A DNA stretch of 64,000 bases from CAVRTM01 sp963724015 (GCA_963724015.1 CAVRTM010000021.1:1-64000); one strand, 5' to 3'; shown: positions 1 through 12,412, counted from the first letter of the stretch. The notes: generated from the letters alone by a model not told the origin. Numbers and translations are program-made.

Positions 1-1
1 G

Positions 2-84
2 TGCGCGAGGGGGGATTTGAACCCCCACGCCCTTTCGGACACTGGCACCTGAAGCCAGCGCGTCTGCCGTTCCGCCACTCGCGC
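2..84 (-). tRNA. tRNA-Leu (anticodon CAG)
   Basis: Read on the minus strand this folds as a long-variable-arm tRNA. The acceptor stem GCGCGAG pairs with CTCGCGC, the anticodon arm is CTGGC-TTCAGGT-GCCAG with anticodon CAG, there is a variable stem typical of leucine tRNAs, and the T-arm contains GGTTCAAATC. The CCA end is not encoded. It is transcribed away from the fhaA operon. The bases from 85 to 234 hold no gene and no promoter I can defend. Confidence 0.95.
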
Positions 85-234
85 GCGCTCACACAGTGTG
101 GAGTACGACGGCCCAGAACTCAAAACCGGGTCCTTCGCGACTCCCTCGATCTCAGCGACGCAGGCTAGCACGCGGCGTTCGCACCAAGGCTGGACCGTTA
201 CGATCGAGGCGCCAACGCCAAGGAGGAACCACAC

Positions 235-1090
235 GTGGGACTGTTCGACCGGGTCGAGCGACGCATCGAGCGAGCCGTCAACGGCGCGTTCGCGCGCGCG
301 TTCAAGGCCGAGGTGCAGCCGGTGGAGATCGCCGCCGCCATGCGCCGCGCCATGGACGACCGGGCCGCCGTCCTCGGGCACGGCCGCACCATCGTCCCCA
401 ACCTCTTCACCGTCGAGCTGGCGCCGACCGACTTCGAGCGCCTCGACTCCTACTCCGAGGTGCTCTCCGACGAGCTGGTGGCCTCCGCCCAGGAGCACGC
501 CGAGTCCCAGCGCTACCAGCCCGGCGGCCAGATCGCCGTGAAGTTCAGCTCCCACGACGACCTCGAGACCGGGGTGTTCCGCGTCCGCACGGCCACCGCC
601 CGCGGCACCGCGCCGGCCCCGGCCCGTGACCAGCGCCCCCAGCCGCAGCCAGAGCCGGCCGCCTGGCCCGAGTCCCGCGTGGCCGGGCCGGTGGAGCCCG
701 CACCGGCTCGCGGTGCCCCGTCCGGCACCCGCGACGCCGGAGCCGGCTACCCGCCCGCACACGCCCGCGCCGGCGCGCGCCTTCGGCAACCCGGTCGAGC
801 GCCCCTGGCTGGACATCGACGGCGAGCGCTACCCCCTGCTCGGCACCATCACGGTGCTCGGTCGCGACGACACGGCCGACGTCATCCTGGACGACCCGGG
901 CATCTCGCGGCGCCATACCGAGATCCGGGTGACCAACGACGGTCCGCACCTGGTCACCAGCATCCGTGACCTCGGCTCGACCAACGGCACGTTCGTCAAC
1001 AGCGAGCGCGTCACGAGCCGGCGGCTCGAGGACGGTGACCGGCTGACCGTCGGGCGCACCGCCCTGACCTTCCGCGCCGGACGGCGGTGA
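235..1090 (+). CDS. fhaA: FhaA: DUF3662 and FHA domain protein (frame break)
   Basis: First gene of the PknB cell-wall operon. The N-terminal ~130 residues (starting MGLFDRVERRIERAVNGAFA) are the DUF3662 domain of FhaA. A proline-rich linker follows, then a C-terminal FHA phosphothreonine-binding domain with GRDDTADVILDDPGISRRH and the STNGTF loop. In mycobacteria FhaA binds the phosphorylated pseudokinase MviN at the membrane; that partner is also in this window at 45.5-47.5 kb. The GTG start follows an AAGGAGG ribosome site 8 bases upstream. The reading frame changes inside the linker at about 600-780, so the two domains lie in different frames. Both domains are otherwise well preserved, so a sequence indel is more likely than decay. 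Confidence 0.9.
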
Positions 1091-1099
1091 CCCGCGCCC

Positions 1100-1621
1100 A
1101 TGAGTGAACTGACCCTCACCGTGATCCGCCTTGGCCTGCTCGCCCTGCTGTGGCTCTTCGTCTTCAGCGTCGTCGGCGTCCTGCGCGGCGACCTCTACGG
1201 CACCCGCGTCGTTCCCCGCAGCGCGAAGAAGGGCTCCCGCTCCGACGTCCCGCCGCGCACGCCGGGCCCGCCCACGCCGCCACAGCCGACGCAGAGCACG
1301 CCCAAGCTGCCGCGCGCCGCCGCCAAGCGGGTCCCCACCTCCCTGGCCGTCACCGAGGGCCCCCTGGCCGGTACGTCGCTGCCGCTGCAGGCCTCCGGTG
1401 TCCTGCTCGGGCGCAACCCCGAGTGCACGCTCGTCCTGGACGACGACTTCGCCTCCGGCCGCCACGCCCGCATCTTCCAGCGGCCCGAGGGCTGGTACGT
1501 CGAGGACCTCGGCTCCACCAACGGCACCTACCTGGGCAACACCCGCCTCACCGACCCGGTCCTGGTCGAGTCCGGGGCCACCTTGCGCATCGGCAAGACC
1601 GTGCTCGAGCTGCGGAAGTAG
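1100..1621 (+). CDS. fhaB: FhaB/FipA: membrane-anchored FHA domain protein
   Basis: An intact 173-residue protein. One N-terminal membrane helix (about residues 5-27, LTVIRLGLLALLWLFVFSVV) is followed by a basic, proline-rich linker and a C-terminal FHA domain carrying the typical GRNPECTLVLDDDFASGRHA and STNGTY motifs. The FHA domain reads phosphothreonine marks made by PknA/PknB, and the mycobacterial homologue FipA links kinase signalling to FtsZ/FtsQ. It starts 9 bases after fhaA and is followed by pstP after 5 bases, so all three are probably co-transcribed. It is one of the few unbroken genes in the first 20 kb. Confidence 0.92.
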   Translation: MSELTLTVIRLGLLALLWLFVFSVVGVLRGDLYGTRVVPRSAKKGSRSDVPPRTPGPPTPPQPTQSTPKLPRAAAKRVPTSLAVTEGPLAGTSLPLQASGVLLGRNPECTLVLDDDFASGRHARIFQRPEGWYVEDLGSTNGTYLGNTRLTDPVLVESGATLRIGKTVLELRK

Positions 1622-1626
1622 GGCCG

Positions 1627-3037
1627 ATGGACATCGCCCTGCGCTACGCCGCCCGCTCCAACGTGGGGCTCGGCCCCAAGAGCCGCAACGAGGACTCGGC
1701 CTACGCCGGACCGCACCTGCTCGTGCTGGCCGACGGGATGGGCGGTCATGCCGCGGGCGACGTGGCCAGCTCGATGGTCGTGGGCGAGATGGTCCACCTC
1801 GACGGGGAGAGCCACGGCAGCGACGACGCCCTCGAGCTGCTGGCGCACAGCCTGCGCACGGCCAACCAGGGCCTGCACGAGGCGATGGAGGGCGACGCCG
1901 AGCTGGAGGGCATGGGCACCACCGTCGTGGCGATGCTGCGCACCGGCAACAAGATGGCGCTGGCCAACATCGGCGACTCCCGCGGCTACCTCCTGCGCGG
2001 GGGCACCCTGACCCAGATCACCCGCGACCACTCCTACGTGCAGAGCCTGCTCGACGAGGGCCGGATCACGCCGGCGGAGGCCGAGCACCACCCGCAGCGG
2101 TCCCTGGTCACCCGGGTCCTCACGGGCCACGAGGGCGACGAGCCCGACCTGTCCATGCGCGAGGCCCGTCCCGGCGACCGCTACCTGATCTGCTCCGACG
2201 GCCTGTCCGACTTCGTCGCCGGCGACACGATCGAGGAGGTCATGACCGAGGGGCTCGGCACGGCCGCCACCGCCGAGCGGCTGATCGAGATCGCCCTGCG
2301 CGCCGGCACCCGCGACAACGTCACCGTCATCGTCGGCGACGTCGTCGACCTCGAGAAGGGCGACGCCCCCTCCACGGCCCCGGAGGTGGTGGGCGCCGCC
2401 GCCGAGCGCCGCCGCACCGGGCCCACCCGCGCGATGCCGGTCAGCCCCGCCGAGAAGGCCGCGGCGCTCTCCCGCGAGGTCTCCGCCGCACGGCGACGAC
2501 GAGGTCGACGAGGTCGAGCTGGCCGAGAGCGGTCCGTCCTCGCCCCGGCTGCGCTGGCTGCGCCGTACCGGCCTGGTCGCCCTGGTCCTGGTCGTGCTCG
2601 CGGGCGGGGCCTACGCGGCGTACGACTGGACCCAGCGGCAGTACTTCGTCGGCGCGGCCGGCGACCACGTCGCGATCTACCAGGGCGTCTCCCAGGACAT
2701 CGGCCCGTGGCGGCTGTCGCACGTCAGCGACCAGACCGACGTGCTGCTGGAGGACCTGCCCGACTACTTCCGGGACCGCGTCAACGCCACGATGAGCCAG
2801 TCCTCACCGCAGGAGGCCCGCTCGCTGGTCACCGACCTGCGCTCGGCGGCCGTGGCCTGCCAGGCGCAGAAGGCCAGCGGCCGTCCCTGCGGCTCGGCGA
2901 TCACGATCCCCTCCTCCACGTCGCCGTCGAGCCCACCGGTCTCGCTGACGCCATCGACCTCGCCGACCCCCCGCACCACCACCTCACCCGCCCGGAAGGC
3001 TCCCGCGATCCGCCCCAGCACCACCCCTTCCTCATGA
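1627..3037 (+). CDS. pstP: PstP: PP2C-family Ser/Thr protein phosphatase (frame break)
   Basis: Membrane phosphatase that reverses PknA/PknB phosphorylation. The catalytic PP2C domain runs from about residue 1 to 240 and shows the metal-binding motifs RNEDSAY, LVLADGMGGHAAGD, GDSRGYLLRGG, SDGLSDFV and GTRDNVTVIV. After a frame change at about 2490 the protein continues with an acidic stretch, one membrane helix (TGLVALVLVVLAGGAYAAYDW) and a ~130-residue extracellular tail ending in a Thr/Ser/Pro-rich run, the same layout as mycobacterial PstP. Its stop overlaps the rodA start by ATGA. The break lies between the catalytic domain and the membrane helix. Confidence 0.93.
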
Positions 3038-4426
3038 CGACCATCACCTCGTTCCGTCCCCGCACCCGCCGCAACGTCGAGCTGCTGCTCCTGCTGCTGG
3101 CCGTCGGCATCGTCCTGGTCGCCTACCTCAACGTGGGCCTGGCGATGCACGGCCGGTTCCCGCCGGACATGCTCAGCTACGGCGCCGGGCTGCTCGGCAT
3201 CGCCGCTCGCGTTCCACCTGGTGCTGCGCTGGCGCGCGTCGTACGCCGATCCGCTGCTGCTGCCGATCGCCACGCTGCTCAACGGCCTCGGCCTGGTGAT
3301 GATCCACCGCCTCGACCTGGCCTACGAGCGCACCGGCATGGACGCCCTCGCCCTCAAGCAGCTGGTCTGGAGCGCGCTGAGCGTGGTGATCGCCGCCGTC
3401 GTGATCATCACCCTGCGCGACCACCGGCGGCTGCGGCGCTACACCTTCACCGCGATGGCCGCCGGCCTGTTCCTGCTGGTGCTGCCCCTCGCTCCCCGTG
3501 CATCGGGCGCAACGTGAACGGCTCGCGCATCTGGATCGGCCTCGGGCCGTTCACCTTCCAGCCCGGTGAGGTCGCCAAGATCCTGCTGGCCATCTTCTTC
3601 GCCGGCTACCTGGTCCAGACCCGCGACGTGCTCGCGCTCGTCGGGCCCCGCTTCCTGGGCCTGCCCCTGCCCCGCGCCCGCGACCTCGGCCCCATCCTCA
3701 TCGCCTGGCTGGCCAGCCTCGGCGTCCTCGTCTTCGAGAAGGACCTCGGGTCCTCGCTGCTGTTCTTCGGCCTGTTCGTCGCCATGCTGTACGTCGCCAC
3801 CGAGCGCCGTTCGCTGGATCGCCATCGGCATGATCCTGTTCTGCGGCGGCGCCTACCTGGCCTACCTGATGTTCGGGCACGTCCAGCAGCGCGTCCTGCT
3901 CTGGCTGCACCCGTTCAGCGAGCGGGCCCTGGAGACCAGCGACCAGCTGGTCAAGGGCCTGATGGGCATGGCCTCCGGCGGCCTGTTCGGCACCGGCCTG
4001 GGCCGGGGCCACCCCGAGCTGACGTACTTCCCCGAGAGCGACTTCATCATCCCCAGCTTCGCCGAGGAGATCGGCCTGGTCGGCGTCTTCGCCCTCCTGC
4101 TGCTCTACGCGCTGATGATCGAGCGCGGCCTGCGCACCGCCCTCGGCGTCCGTGACGGCTTCGGCAAGCTGCTGGCGGTCGGCCTGTCCTTCTCCATGGC
4201 GCTGCAGTGCTTCGTCGTCGTCGGCGGCGTCACCCGCGTCATCCCGCTGACCGGCCTGACCATGCCGTTCCTGTCCTACGGCGGCTCGTCCCTGCTGGCG
4301 AACTGGTCCCTGGTCGCCCTGCTGCTGCGGATCAGCGACCAGGCCCGGCGCCCCCTGCCCGAGGTGTCACCGGCCGCCGTCAGCCCCGAGGCCGCCGCCC
4401 ACACCGAGGTCGTGAGGATCCGATGA
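3034..4426 (+). CDS. rodA: RodA/FtsW-family peptidoglycan polymerase (three frame breaks)
   Basis: SEDS-family glycosyltransferase that polymerises lipid II together with the class B PBP encoded next to it. About ten to twelve hydrophobic segments can be followed across the reading frames, including the conserved NGSRIWIGLGPFTFQPGE loop, the EKDLGSSLLFFGLF motif and the C-terminal TGLTMPFLSYGGSSLLANW signature. The pairing with pbpA and pknB favours the RodA role over FtsW. It overlaps pstP (ATGA) and pbpA (ATGA). Frame changes at roughly 3205, 3500 and 3815 split it into four pieces that together give the usual family length of about 460 residues. Confidence 0.92.
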
Positions 4427-5881
4427 ACGCCCCGATCCGCCGCCTGTCGATGGTCGTCGCCGCCCTGTTCTGCGCGCTGCTGGTCTCCACCACGTGGATC
4501 CAGTTCGTCCAGGCCAAGACGCTGCACGACCGCCGCGACAACCGCCGCACCCTGCTCGCGAGCTACTCCCGCGAGCGCGGCGCGATCCTCGTCGACGGCG
4601 AGCCGGTCGCCAAGTCGGTGCCCACCAAGGACGAGCTGAAGTTCGTCCGCACCTACCCCCAGGGCAAGCTCTACTCCCAGGTCACCGGCTACTACTCCTT
4701 CACGTACGGCGCCGGCGGCGGCGTCGAGGGGGCCGAGGACGCCCTGCTCTCCGGCTCCTCCGACAAGCTGTTCTACCGCCGCGTGGTCGACATGCTCACC
4801 GGCAAGGTGCAGAGCGGCGCCAGCCTGGAGCTGACGATCAACCCGGCCGCGCAGAAGGCCGCCGACCAGGCGCTGGGCAACCAGCGCGGCGCCGTCGTCG
4901 CGCTCGACCCCAGGACCGGCGCCATCCTGGCGATGGTCAGCCACCCGCAGTACAACCCGGCCAGCCTCGCCAGCCACAACCTGAAGTCGGTCCAGGCGGC
5001 CTGGAAGGCCCTGAACAACGACCCGGCGCCGCCCGGCGGTCAACCGCGCCATCGCCGGCGACCTCTACCCCCCGGGCTCCACCTTCAAGCTGGTGACCGC
5101 CGCGGCGGCCCTGTCCTCCGGCAAGTACACCGAGGACTCGGTCGTGCCCGGCCCGGCCAGCCTGGACCTGCCCCTGACCACCACCAACCTGCCCAACGAC
5201 GACGGGCTGCCCTGCGGCCCCGGCAACCAGTCCACGCTGACCCGCGCCCTCGAGCGGTCCTGCAACAGCACCTTCGGCGGCCTCGGGCTCAAGCTCGGCG
5301 CCGACGCCCTGCGCACCCAGGCCGCCAAGTTCGGCTTCGGCGACGTGCTGCGCGTGCCCATGCGGGTCAGCCCCAGCTCGGTGCCGGACAAGCTCAACCC
5401 CCCGCAGCTGGCCCAGTCGGCCATCGGCCAGTACGACGTGCGCGTCACGCCGCTGCAGATGGCCATGGTCAGCGCCGCGATCGCCAACCGCGGCGTGGTG
5501 ATGAGCCCCTACCTCGTGCAGACGGTCCGCGGGTCCAACCTGGACGTCATCGACCGCACCAGCCCCGAGCAGCTCTCCCAGGCGGTCAGCCCCGACGTCG
5601 CCGCCCAGCTGACCCGGATGATGGAGAAGGTCGTCACCTCCGGCACCGGCACCGCCGCGCAGATCCCCGGGGTCAGCGTCGCGGGCAAGACGGGCACCGC
5701 CCAGCACGCCAAGGGCGCCGCACCGCACGCGTGGTTCACCTCCTTCGCCCCGGCCGACGACCCCAAGGTCGCCGTCGCCGTCGTGGTCGAGGACGGCGGC
5801 AACGTCGGCAACGAGGCCTTCGGCGGCCGCGTCGCCGCGCCGATCGCGCGCGACGTGATCAAGGCGGTGATCGGGCGATGA
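4423..5881 (+). CDS. pbpA: PbpA: class B penicillin-binding protein (frame break)
   Basis: Transpeptidase partner of RodA. An N-terminal signal anchor (residues 8-28) is followed by the non-catalytic dimerisation part and the transpeptidase domain. Active-site motifs are visible: STFK (nucleophile serine) in YPPGSTFKLVTAAAA, SCN in RSCNSTFGGLGLKLG, and KTGTAQ near the C terminus. A frame change at about 5030 sits just before the STFK motif. The neighbourhood there reads as one extra C between DPAPP and VNRAIAGD, the kind of error expected from base calling. Length (about 485 residues) fits actinobacterial PbpA. It overlaps rodA by 4 bases. Confidence 0.93.
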
Positions 5882-5921
5882 CGCGTCCGTGCGCGACGAC
5901 CGGCAGCAGGAAGGGCCTGAC

Positions 5922-7847
<1,926 letters not shown>

Positions 7848-7851
<4 letters not shown>

Positions 7852-8828
7852 CCGGGGTGCATCCCGGCGGCACCGGGGTGGACGTCGACCTCGCCCGCGA
7901 CTGGGTGTCCTCGCAGGTGTCTGCCCTCGGGGGCGAGCTGACCGATGCCGGGACCGCACACGGCGACCGGGCCTGGTCGCACACGACCGTGTTCGGCACG
8001 ACGCTGGGGCGGGTGTGGTTCAAGGCCAACGCGCCGGGGACGGCGCACGAGCCGCGGCTGCACCGCCTCCTCGCGCGGCTGGTGCCCGACCTGCTGCCCG
8101 CGCTGCTGGCCGTCGACGAGCCGCGGGCCTGGTCGCTGCTGGCCGACGCCGGGCCGACGCTGCGGACCCTGGCCACCCCCGACGCGCAGCCGGCCACGTG
8201 GGAGCAGCTGCTGCCGCGCTACGCCGAGGCGCAGCTGGCCGTGGCCGCCCACCGGGGCGACCTGCTAGCGCCGGCGTGCCCGAGCGCTCCCCGGCCACCC
8301 TGCCGGGGCAGGCCGCGGCGCTGGTCGCCGAGCTCGCCACCCTCGAGGAGGACCGCGGCGGCCTCGGGCCCGGACCGGCGCGCGGCGCTGGAGGCGCGGC
8401 TGCCGGCATACGGTCGCTGGTGTGCCGACCTGGCTGCCTCAGGCCTCCCGGACACGATCCAGCACGACGACCTGCACTCGGCCAACGTCTGCGTCGACGG
8501 CGACGGCGTGCGGATCATCGACTGGGGTGACGCGAGCCTCGGCCACCCGTTCGGGACCATGCTGGCCACGCTGGACTCGCTGGCGCACCACGCCGGGCTC
8601 GGCCCCCGGGCCCCGCTCGTGCTGCGCCTGCGCGACGCCTACCTCGAGCCCTTCACCGCGTATGCCGCACGCCGCGACCTCGTCCGCCTGGTCGACCGCG
8701 CACGGCAGGCGGGCCGGGTCACCCGGGCGCTGGCCTGGCGCGCGGCGCTGGTGGCCGAGCCGCCGGAGGCGCATGCCGCGTGGGACTTCCCCGTCCGCGG
8801 GTGGCTCGAGGAGATCCTGCAGGACTGA
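7848..8828 (+). CDS. Phosphotransferase-family protein (APH/choline kinase fold)
   Basis: A 326-residue member of the aminoglycoside phosphotransferase/choline-kinase superfamily. The catalytic loop is HDDLHSANV, with the metal-binding IIDWGDASLGHPFGTML motif downstream. It overlaps pknB by GTGA and so ends the operon. The frame is nominally open, but residues ~140-180 look wrong: the neighbouring frame gives VPERSPATLPGQAAALVAEL, which fits better, so two compensating frame changes near 8270 and 8370 are likely. The substrate is unknown. The genomic setting is housekeeping, so this is not evidence of aminoglycoside resistance. Confidence 0.8.
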
Positions 8829-8829
8829 C

Positions 8830-9506
8830 CCGCCGCCCGCGCGCAGTGCCCCTGCGGCTCCGCGGGCCGGCGACGGCAGTGGCCAGGGCGCACGGCGGGC
8901 CCAGGCGGTGATCTGGCGCTGGGCGCGCTCGGGGTCGACGGCGCGGACCAGCATCCCGCCGTACGGGTGCAGGCGTCGTGGCGGCCGCATCCGGGCCCCC
9001 TCGCCGGCCAGCACCCACGGCCAGAACCAGCTGCCCCACGGCCCGGACCGCGCGACCAGGCACAGCACCGGCGCGGTGAAGGTGATCCGCAGGTTCCACG
9101 GCTCGGCGCACGGGCTGCAGCCCGAACTCGCCGCGGCCGATCCGGGGGTGCGGCAGGTCGACCACCGCCGCGTCGCGCACCTCCGAGCGGAGCACGCTGA
9201 ACTCCCGGTAGAACAGGCGCGAGTCGTGCACCAGCAGGGCGTCGTCGGTCAGCTCGAGGAACGGCTGCGCCCGGAGCACCCGCGGCACCGCCCACCAGCA
9301 GCGCGGAGCCGAGCACGAACGCGGCCGCGGCGAGGCGCGGCGGAGAACCAGCGACCGTCGCGGCCGTCGACCGCGGCGCGGGCGCGTGACGCCGAGGAAC
9401 GCCCACACCACGACGGCGACGAGCGCCACCCGGCGGAGCCAGCCCACGCGGGCTCGCCGACCGGGACCCGCTCGGGCGCGGCGTGCCGCCCGCCCGCGGC
9501 GGGCAC
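8830..9506 (-). CDS. Predicted two-TM membrane protein with PH-like domain (several frame breaks)
   Basis: Pieced together from three reading frames on the minus strand. Two hydrophobic helices (RRVALVAVVVWAFLGVT and RLAAAAFVLGSALLVGG) come first. Then comes a soluble part with LELTDDALLVHDSRLFYREF, SEVRDAAVVDLPHPRIG and a C-terminal region around GGMLVRAVDPERAQRQITAW. The layout resembles small bacterial PH-domain membrane proteins (bPH type). This is a weak family guess from pattern alone. The likely GTG start at 9506 follows directly on the pabA/trpG stop, so translation is probably coupled. The C-terminal end is uncertain because the last readable frame runs on into antisense of the upstream gene. 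Confidence 0.5.
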
Positions 9507-10163
9507 CTAGCCCGCGGCGACCATGCGGGCGACGCCCTCGGCGTCGTGCACGAGCGGGCTCAGCCCCTCGGCGCGCGCCACCGCGTCGGTCGACCCGCAG
9601 GTCACCAGCCAGTTGGCCAGCAGCCGGTGACCACCCTCGGTGAGCACGCTCTCGGGGTGGAACTGCACGCCCTCCAGCGGCAGCGAGACGTGCCGGACGG
9701 CCATGACCACGCCGGAGTCGGTGTGCGCGGTCGCGACCAGCTGGTCGGTCATCGTCGCCGGGTCGATCGTCAGGGAGTGGTAGCGGGTGGCGGTGAACGG
9801 CGAGGGCAGCCCGGCGAGCACGCCGGTGCCGTCGTGGCGCACGACCGAGGTCTTGCCGTGCAACAGCTCGGGTGCCCGGCCGACCGTCGCGCCGTAGACG
9901 ACCCCGAGCGCCTGGTGGCCGAGGCAGATGCCCAGCATCGGCTGGACCCGCTCGGCACAGGCCTCGATCATCGCCATCGACACCCCGGCCTCCTCCGGCG
10001 TGCCCGGCCCGGGGGACACCAGCACCCCGTCGAAGCCGGCGCCGTCGGCCGGTGACAGCGCGTCGTTGCGCACGACCTCGCACTCGGCGCCGAGCTGCTG
10101 CAGGTAGCCGACGATCGTGAAGACGAAGCTGTCGTAGTTGTCGACGACGAGGATGCGGGTCAT
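9507..10163 (-). CDS. pabA: Glutamine amidotransferase, component II of anthranilate or aminodeoxychorismate synthase
   Basis: Intact 218-residue class I glutamine amidotransferase. It begins MTRILVVDNYDSFVFTIVGY, has the nucleophile elbow GICLGHQALG with Cys, and the HPESV motif carrying the catalytic His-Glu pair. It supplies ammonia to a chorismate-using partner (TrpE or PabB), which is not in the window, so the choice between folate (PabA) and tryptophan (TrpG) cannot be settled here. Placement next to the pknB operon is common in actinobacteria. Its start overlaps the preceding DUF881 frame by ATGA. Confidence 0.92.
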   Translation of the reverse strand: MTRILVVDNYDSFVFTIVGYLQQLGAECEVVRNDALSPADGAGFDGVLVSPGPGTPEEAGVSMAMIEACAERVQPMLGICLGHQALGVVYGATVGRAPELLHGKTSVVRHDGTGVLAGLPSPFTATRYHSLTIDPATMTDQLVATAHTDSGVVMAVRHVSLPLEGVQFHPESVLTEGGHRLLANWLVTCGSTDAVARAEGLSPLVHDAEGVARMVAAG

Positions 10164-11036
10164 GCGGGCCTCACTGGGTCGAGCGGGTGAGCATCGGACG
10201 GGGAAGCGGGCCAGCGGAGAGCAGGTCGCCCACCGCGATCGCCGCGCAGCAGCGCACCGTAAGGCTCACCGCCGGCTCGCGCGTGGACGAGGTCGAGGCT
10301 TCCGGCGTACGCGGGCAGGGTCAGCCTGGCCTTGTCCTCGACGTCGTAGCGCAGCCCGAGCAGGTCGGCGTACTGGCGGTAGATGGTGACCGAGGGGTCG
10401 GCGTCCAGCTTCTGGCGCATGCGCTTGACGTCACCGACCGCGGTGATGACGTAGGGCGGGGAGTAGACCCGGCCCTGCAGGAGCAGGGTGTTGCCGACGC
10501 AGCGGACCGCGCTGGTGGAGATCACCCGCTGGTCCTGCAGCATCATCGCCTCGGCGCCGCCGGCCCACAGCGCGTTGACCACGCTCTGCACGTCCTGCTG
10601 GTGCACCACGATGTCGTCGGCGGTGAACCCGTCGGGCAGGCTCGCGGCGGTGCGCTTGGCGTCGTCGAGGGTGACCTTGAGCCCGGGGCCGCTGACCGGC
10701 TCGGTGCCGACCAGGGGCGCCAGGCCGGTCGGCCTGGCTGCGCACCCTGCTGACGGCGGCGCTGCCCGGGCTGCTCCGCGCGGTCAGCTGGTCCACCTCG
10801 GCCTGCAGGCGCTGGACCGACGCGGCCTGGCGCTCCACCGCGAACGTCTGGCTGCGGATCACGTCGACGAGGTCGGTGCGCCCGGTCGCGCGCAGGTCGG
10901 TGCCCTTGGCGGTCTGGGCGCTGGTGGCGAAGAGCAGGCCCGCGACGGCGGCAGCGACGGGGACGACCGCGGTCCAGCCGGACAGGCGGCGAGGGCGTGC
11001 TCCGGCGGCGCGGGGGCGCGGCAACCAGGGAGCCAT
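10160..11036 (-). CDS. DUF881 family protein (frame break)
   Basis: Conserved actinobacterial protein with an N-terminal membrane helix (SGWTAVVPVAAAVAGLLFAT), a coiled-coil-like stretch (VERQAASVQRLQAEVDQL) and a C-terminal domain with QDVQSVVNALWAGGAEAMML, DQRVISTSAVRCVGNTLLL and YSPPYVITAVGD, the hallmarks of DUF881. DUF881 genes are often found near division and wall genes; the biochemical role is unknown. A frame change occurs near 10720. The last ~40 residues are poorly conserved and the true stop could be at either 10160 or about 10171, depending on a further indel. Confidence 0.85.
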
Positions 11037-11145
11037 GGCGTCCTCCTTCCGCGCGCGTCCCGGGGATGTCCGGTTCCTGCAGGTCCAGCCCCTACGCTAA
11101 GGCACAGGCATCCGTTCCATCGCACACAGACTGAGGAGGGCCCCC

Positions 11146-11393
11146 GTGCCCGAGTCCAAGGGTCGAGCCAAGGCTTCGTACACCCCGCCCCAGCGCAAGG
11201 CCAAGGCCCGGTCGGCAACCCCTCGTGGTTCGTCCCGGTCATGGTCGGCCTGTTCATCCTGGGCCTCCTGTGGATAGTGACGTTCTACGTCACCCAGGGT
11301 GCCTACCCGATCCCGGTGCTGCACGTCTGGAACCTCGCCGTGGGGTTTGCCCTGCTCATGGCCGGCTTCGCCATGACGACCCGCTGGCGCTGA
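11146..11393 (+). CDS. crgA: CrgA cell division protein (frame break)
   Basis: Small membrane protein of the actinobacterial divisome, known to bind FtsZ, FtsQ, PbpA and PbpB. The conserved N terminus PESKGRAKASYTPPQRKAK leads into GNPSWFVPVMVGLFILGLLW and a second helix HVWNLAVGFALLMAGFAM, giving the typical ~83 residues and two helices. GTG at 11146 follows CTGAGGAGGG. The frame changes at about 11208; one missing G restores a reading of KARVGNPSWF. It sits upstream of the DnaA-box-like cluster at 11.4 kb. Confidence 0.92.
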
Positions 11394-11409
11394 CCCCGGG
11401 CCTGCGGAG

Positions 11410-11464
11410 TTGTCCACAGTTCTCCACAGGGGTTGTCCACAGGGTTGTCCCCAGCTGGGGACAA
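11410..11464. promoter_or_regulatory. Cluster of DnaA-box-like sequences with a 20-bp palindrome
   Basis: In the convergent gap between crgA and the rhomboid gene there are four same-direction boxes: TTGTCCACA (11410), TTCTCCACA (11420), TTGTCCACA (11433) and TTGTCCCCA (11445). The last is mirrored by TGGGGACAA to form a perfect 20-bp palindrome at 11445-11464. Two boxes match the actinobacterial DnaA box exactly. The palindrome may also act as a shared terminator for the convergent genes. About 14 kb from oriC. Confidence 0.6.
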
Positions 11465-11508
11465 ACTACAACCGTGTAAGTCCCCGCCGGGGGGCGCGCC
11501 GGCCGGCC

Positions 11509-12412
11509 TCAGCCGATCGGGATGAGGTGCATGAAGGTCTGGTCGCTGAGCGGCGTACTTCGCCGTCGCGAGCGCGACCACGGCACGAGCGCCACGGCGG
11601 CCAGCGCGGGCAGCTGCAGCCGCTGACGCGGCCGGGGCGCGGTGACGGTGATCAGCGCGGCGAGCACGGCGCCGGTGATCGCCCCGCCGAGGTGGGCCTG
11701 CCAGGCGATGCCGGGGATGACGAAGCCGAGCACGGCGTTGATGGCGAGGACGACGACGATGCCGGCCGAGGACCGGCCCAGGTGCCGGTTGAGCACCAGC
11801 AGCGCGGCGAACAGGCCGAACACCGCCCCCGAGGCCCCGACCGTGCCGATGACCCACGCGCTGCCCTGCTGCAGGTCGGCGATGCTGCCGGGCGGGGTGG
11901 CCAGCAGCAGGTAGCCGACCGAGCCGCCGAGGGCGCTGATGAGGTAGAGCGCGGCGAAGCGGACCCGGCCCGAGCATCGGCTCGAGGTAGCTGCCGATCT
12001 GCCACAGCGCGAACATGTTGAACAGGATGTGCAGCGGCTGGCCCTGCGAGTGCAGCGAACGCCGCGGTGAGGAAGCGCCAGGGCTCGCTCGGCCCCTGGT
12101 ACGGCGCGAACGACAGCTCCTGGGTCACCGTCGGGGAGACCTGCTGCAGCAGCCAGACCGACCACGCAGATGCGATGATCGTCAGCGTCACCACCGGCCG
12201 GCCGTCGGTGACCGCCCGCCGAACTGGGTGCGCGGCGCGCGCACGACCGTCTGGCCCTCGCGCACGCAGTCGACGCACTGGACGCCGACCGCGGCCGGCC
12301 GCTGGCACTCGGACAGGTCGGCCGGCCGCAGCGCTGGCAGCGGACGTAGGACACCCGGTCGGGGTGGCGCGGGCACACCGGTACCGCCTGCGTCGGCCAT
12401 CGGCTCGGTCAT
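11509..12412 (-). CDS. Rhomboid-family intramembrane serine protease with N-terminal zinc ribbon (frame breaks)
   Basis: The N terminus (MTEPMADAGG then CPRHPDRVSYVRCQRCGRPTC, ECQRPAAVGVQCVDCV) carries paired cysteines typical of actinobacterial rhomboids with a zinc-ribbon-like head. The membrane domain follows with HILFNMFALW, the catalytic serine in GASGAVFGLFAALLVLNRHL and the catalytic histidine in WQAHLGGAITGAVL. Six helices can be traced. At least four frame changes are needed to join the pieces. ATG at 12412 has a GAGGGG ribosome site. Substrates are unknown. Next to the cyclophilin gene, as in many actinobacteria. Confidence 0.88.

Noticed and set aside
9507..11036. Class E sortase gene expected near crgA and pabA
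   Set aside because: Some relatives have one here, but no TLxTC motif or sortase-like barrel can be read in any frame between DUF881 and pabA.
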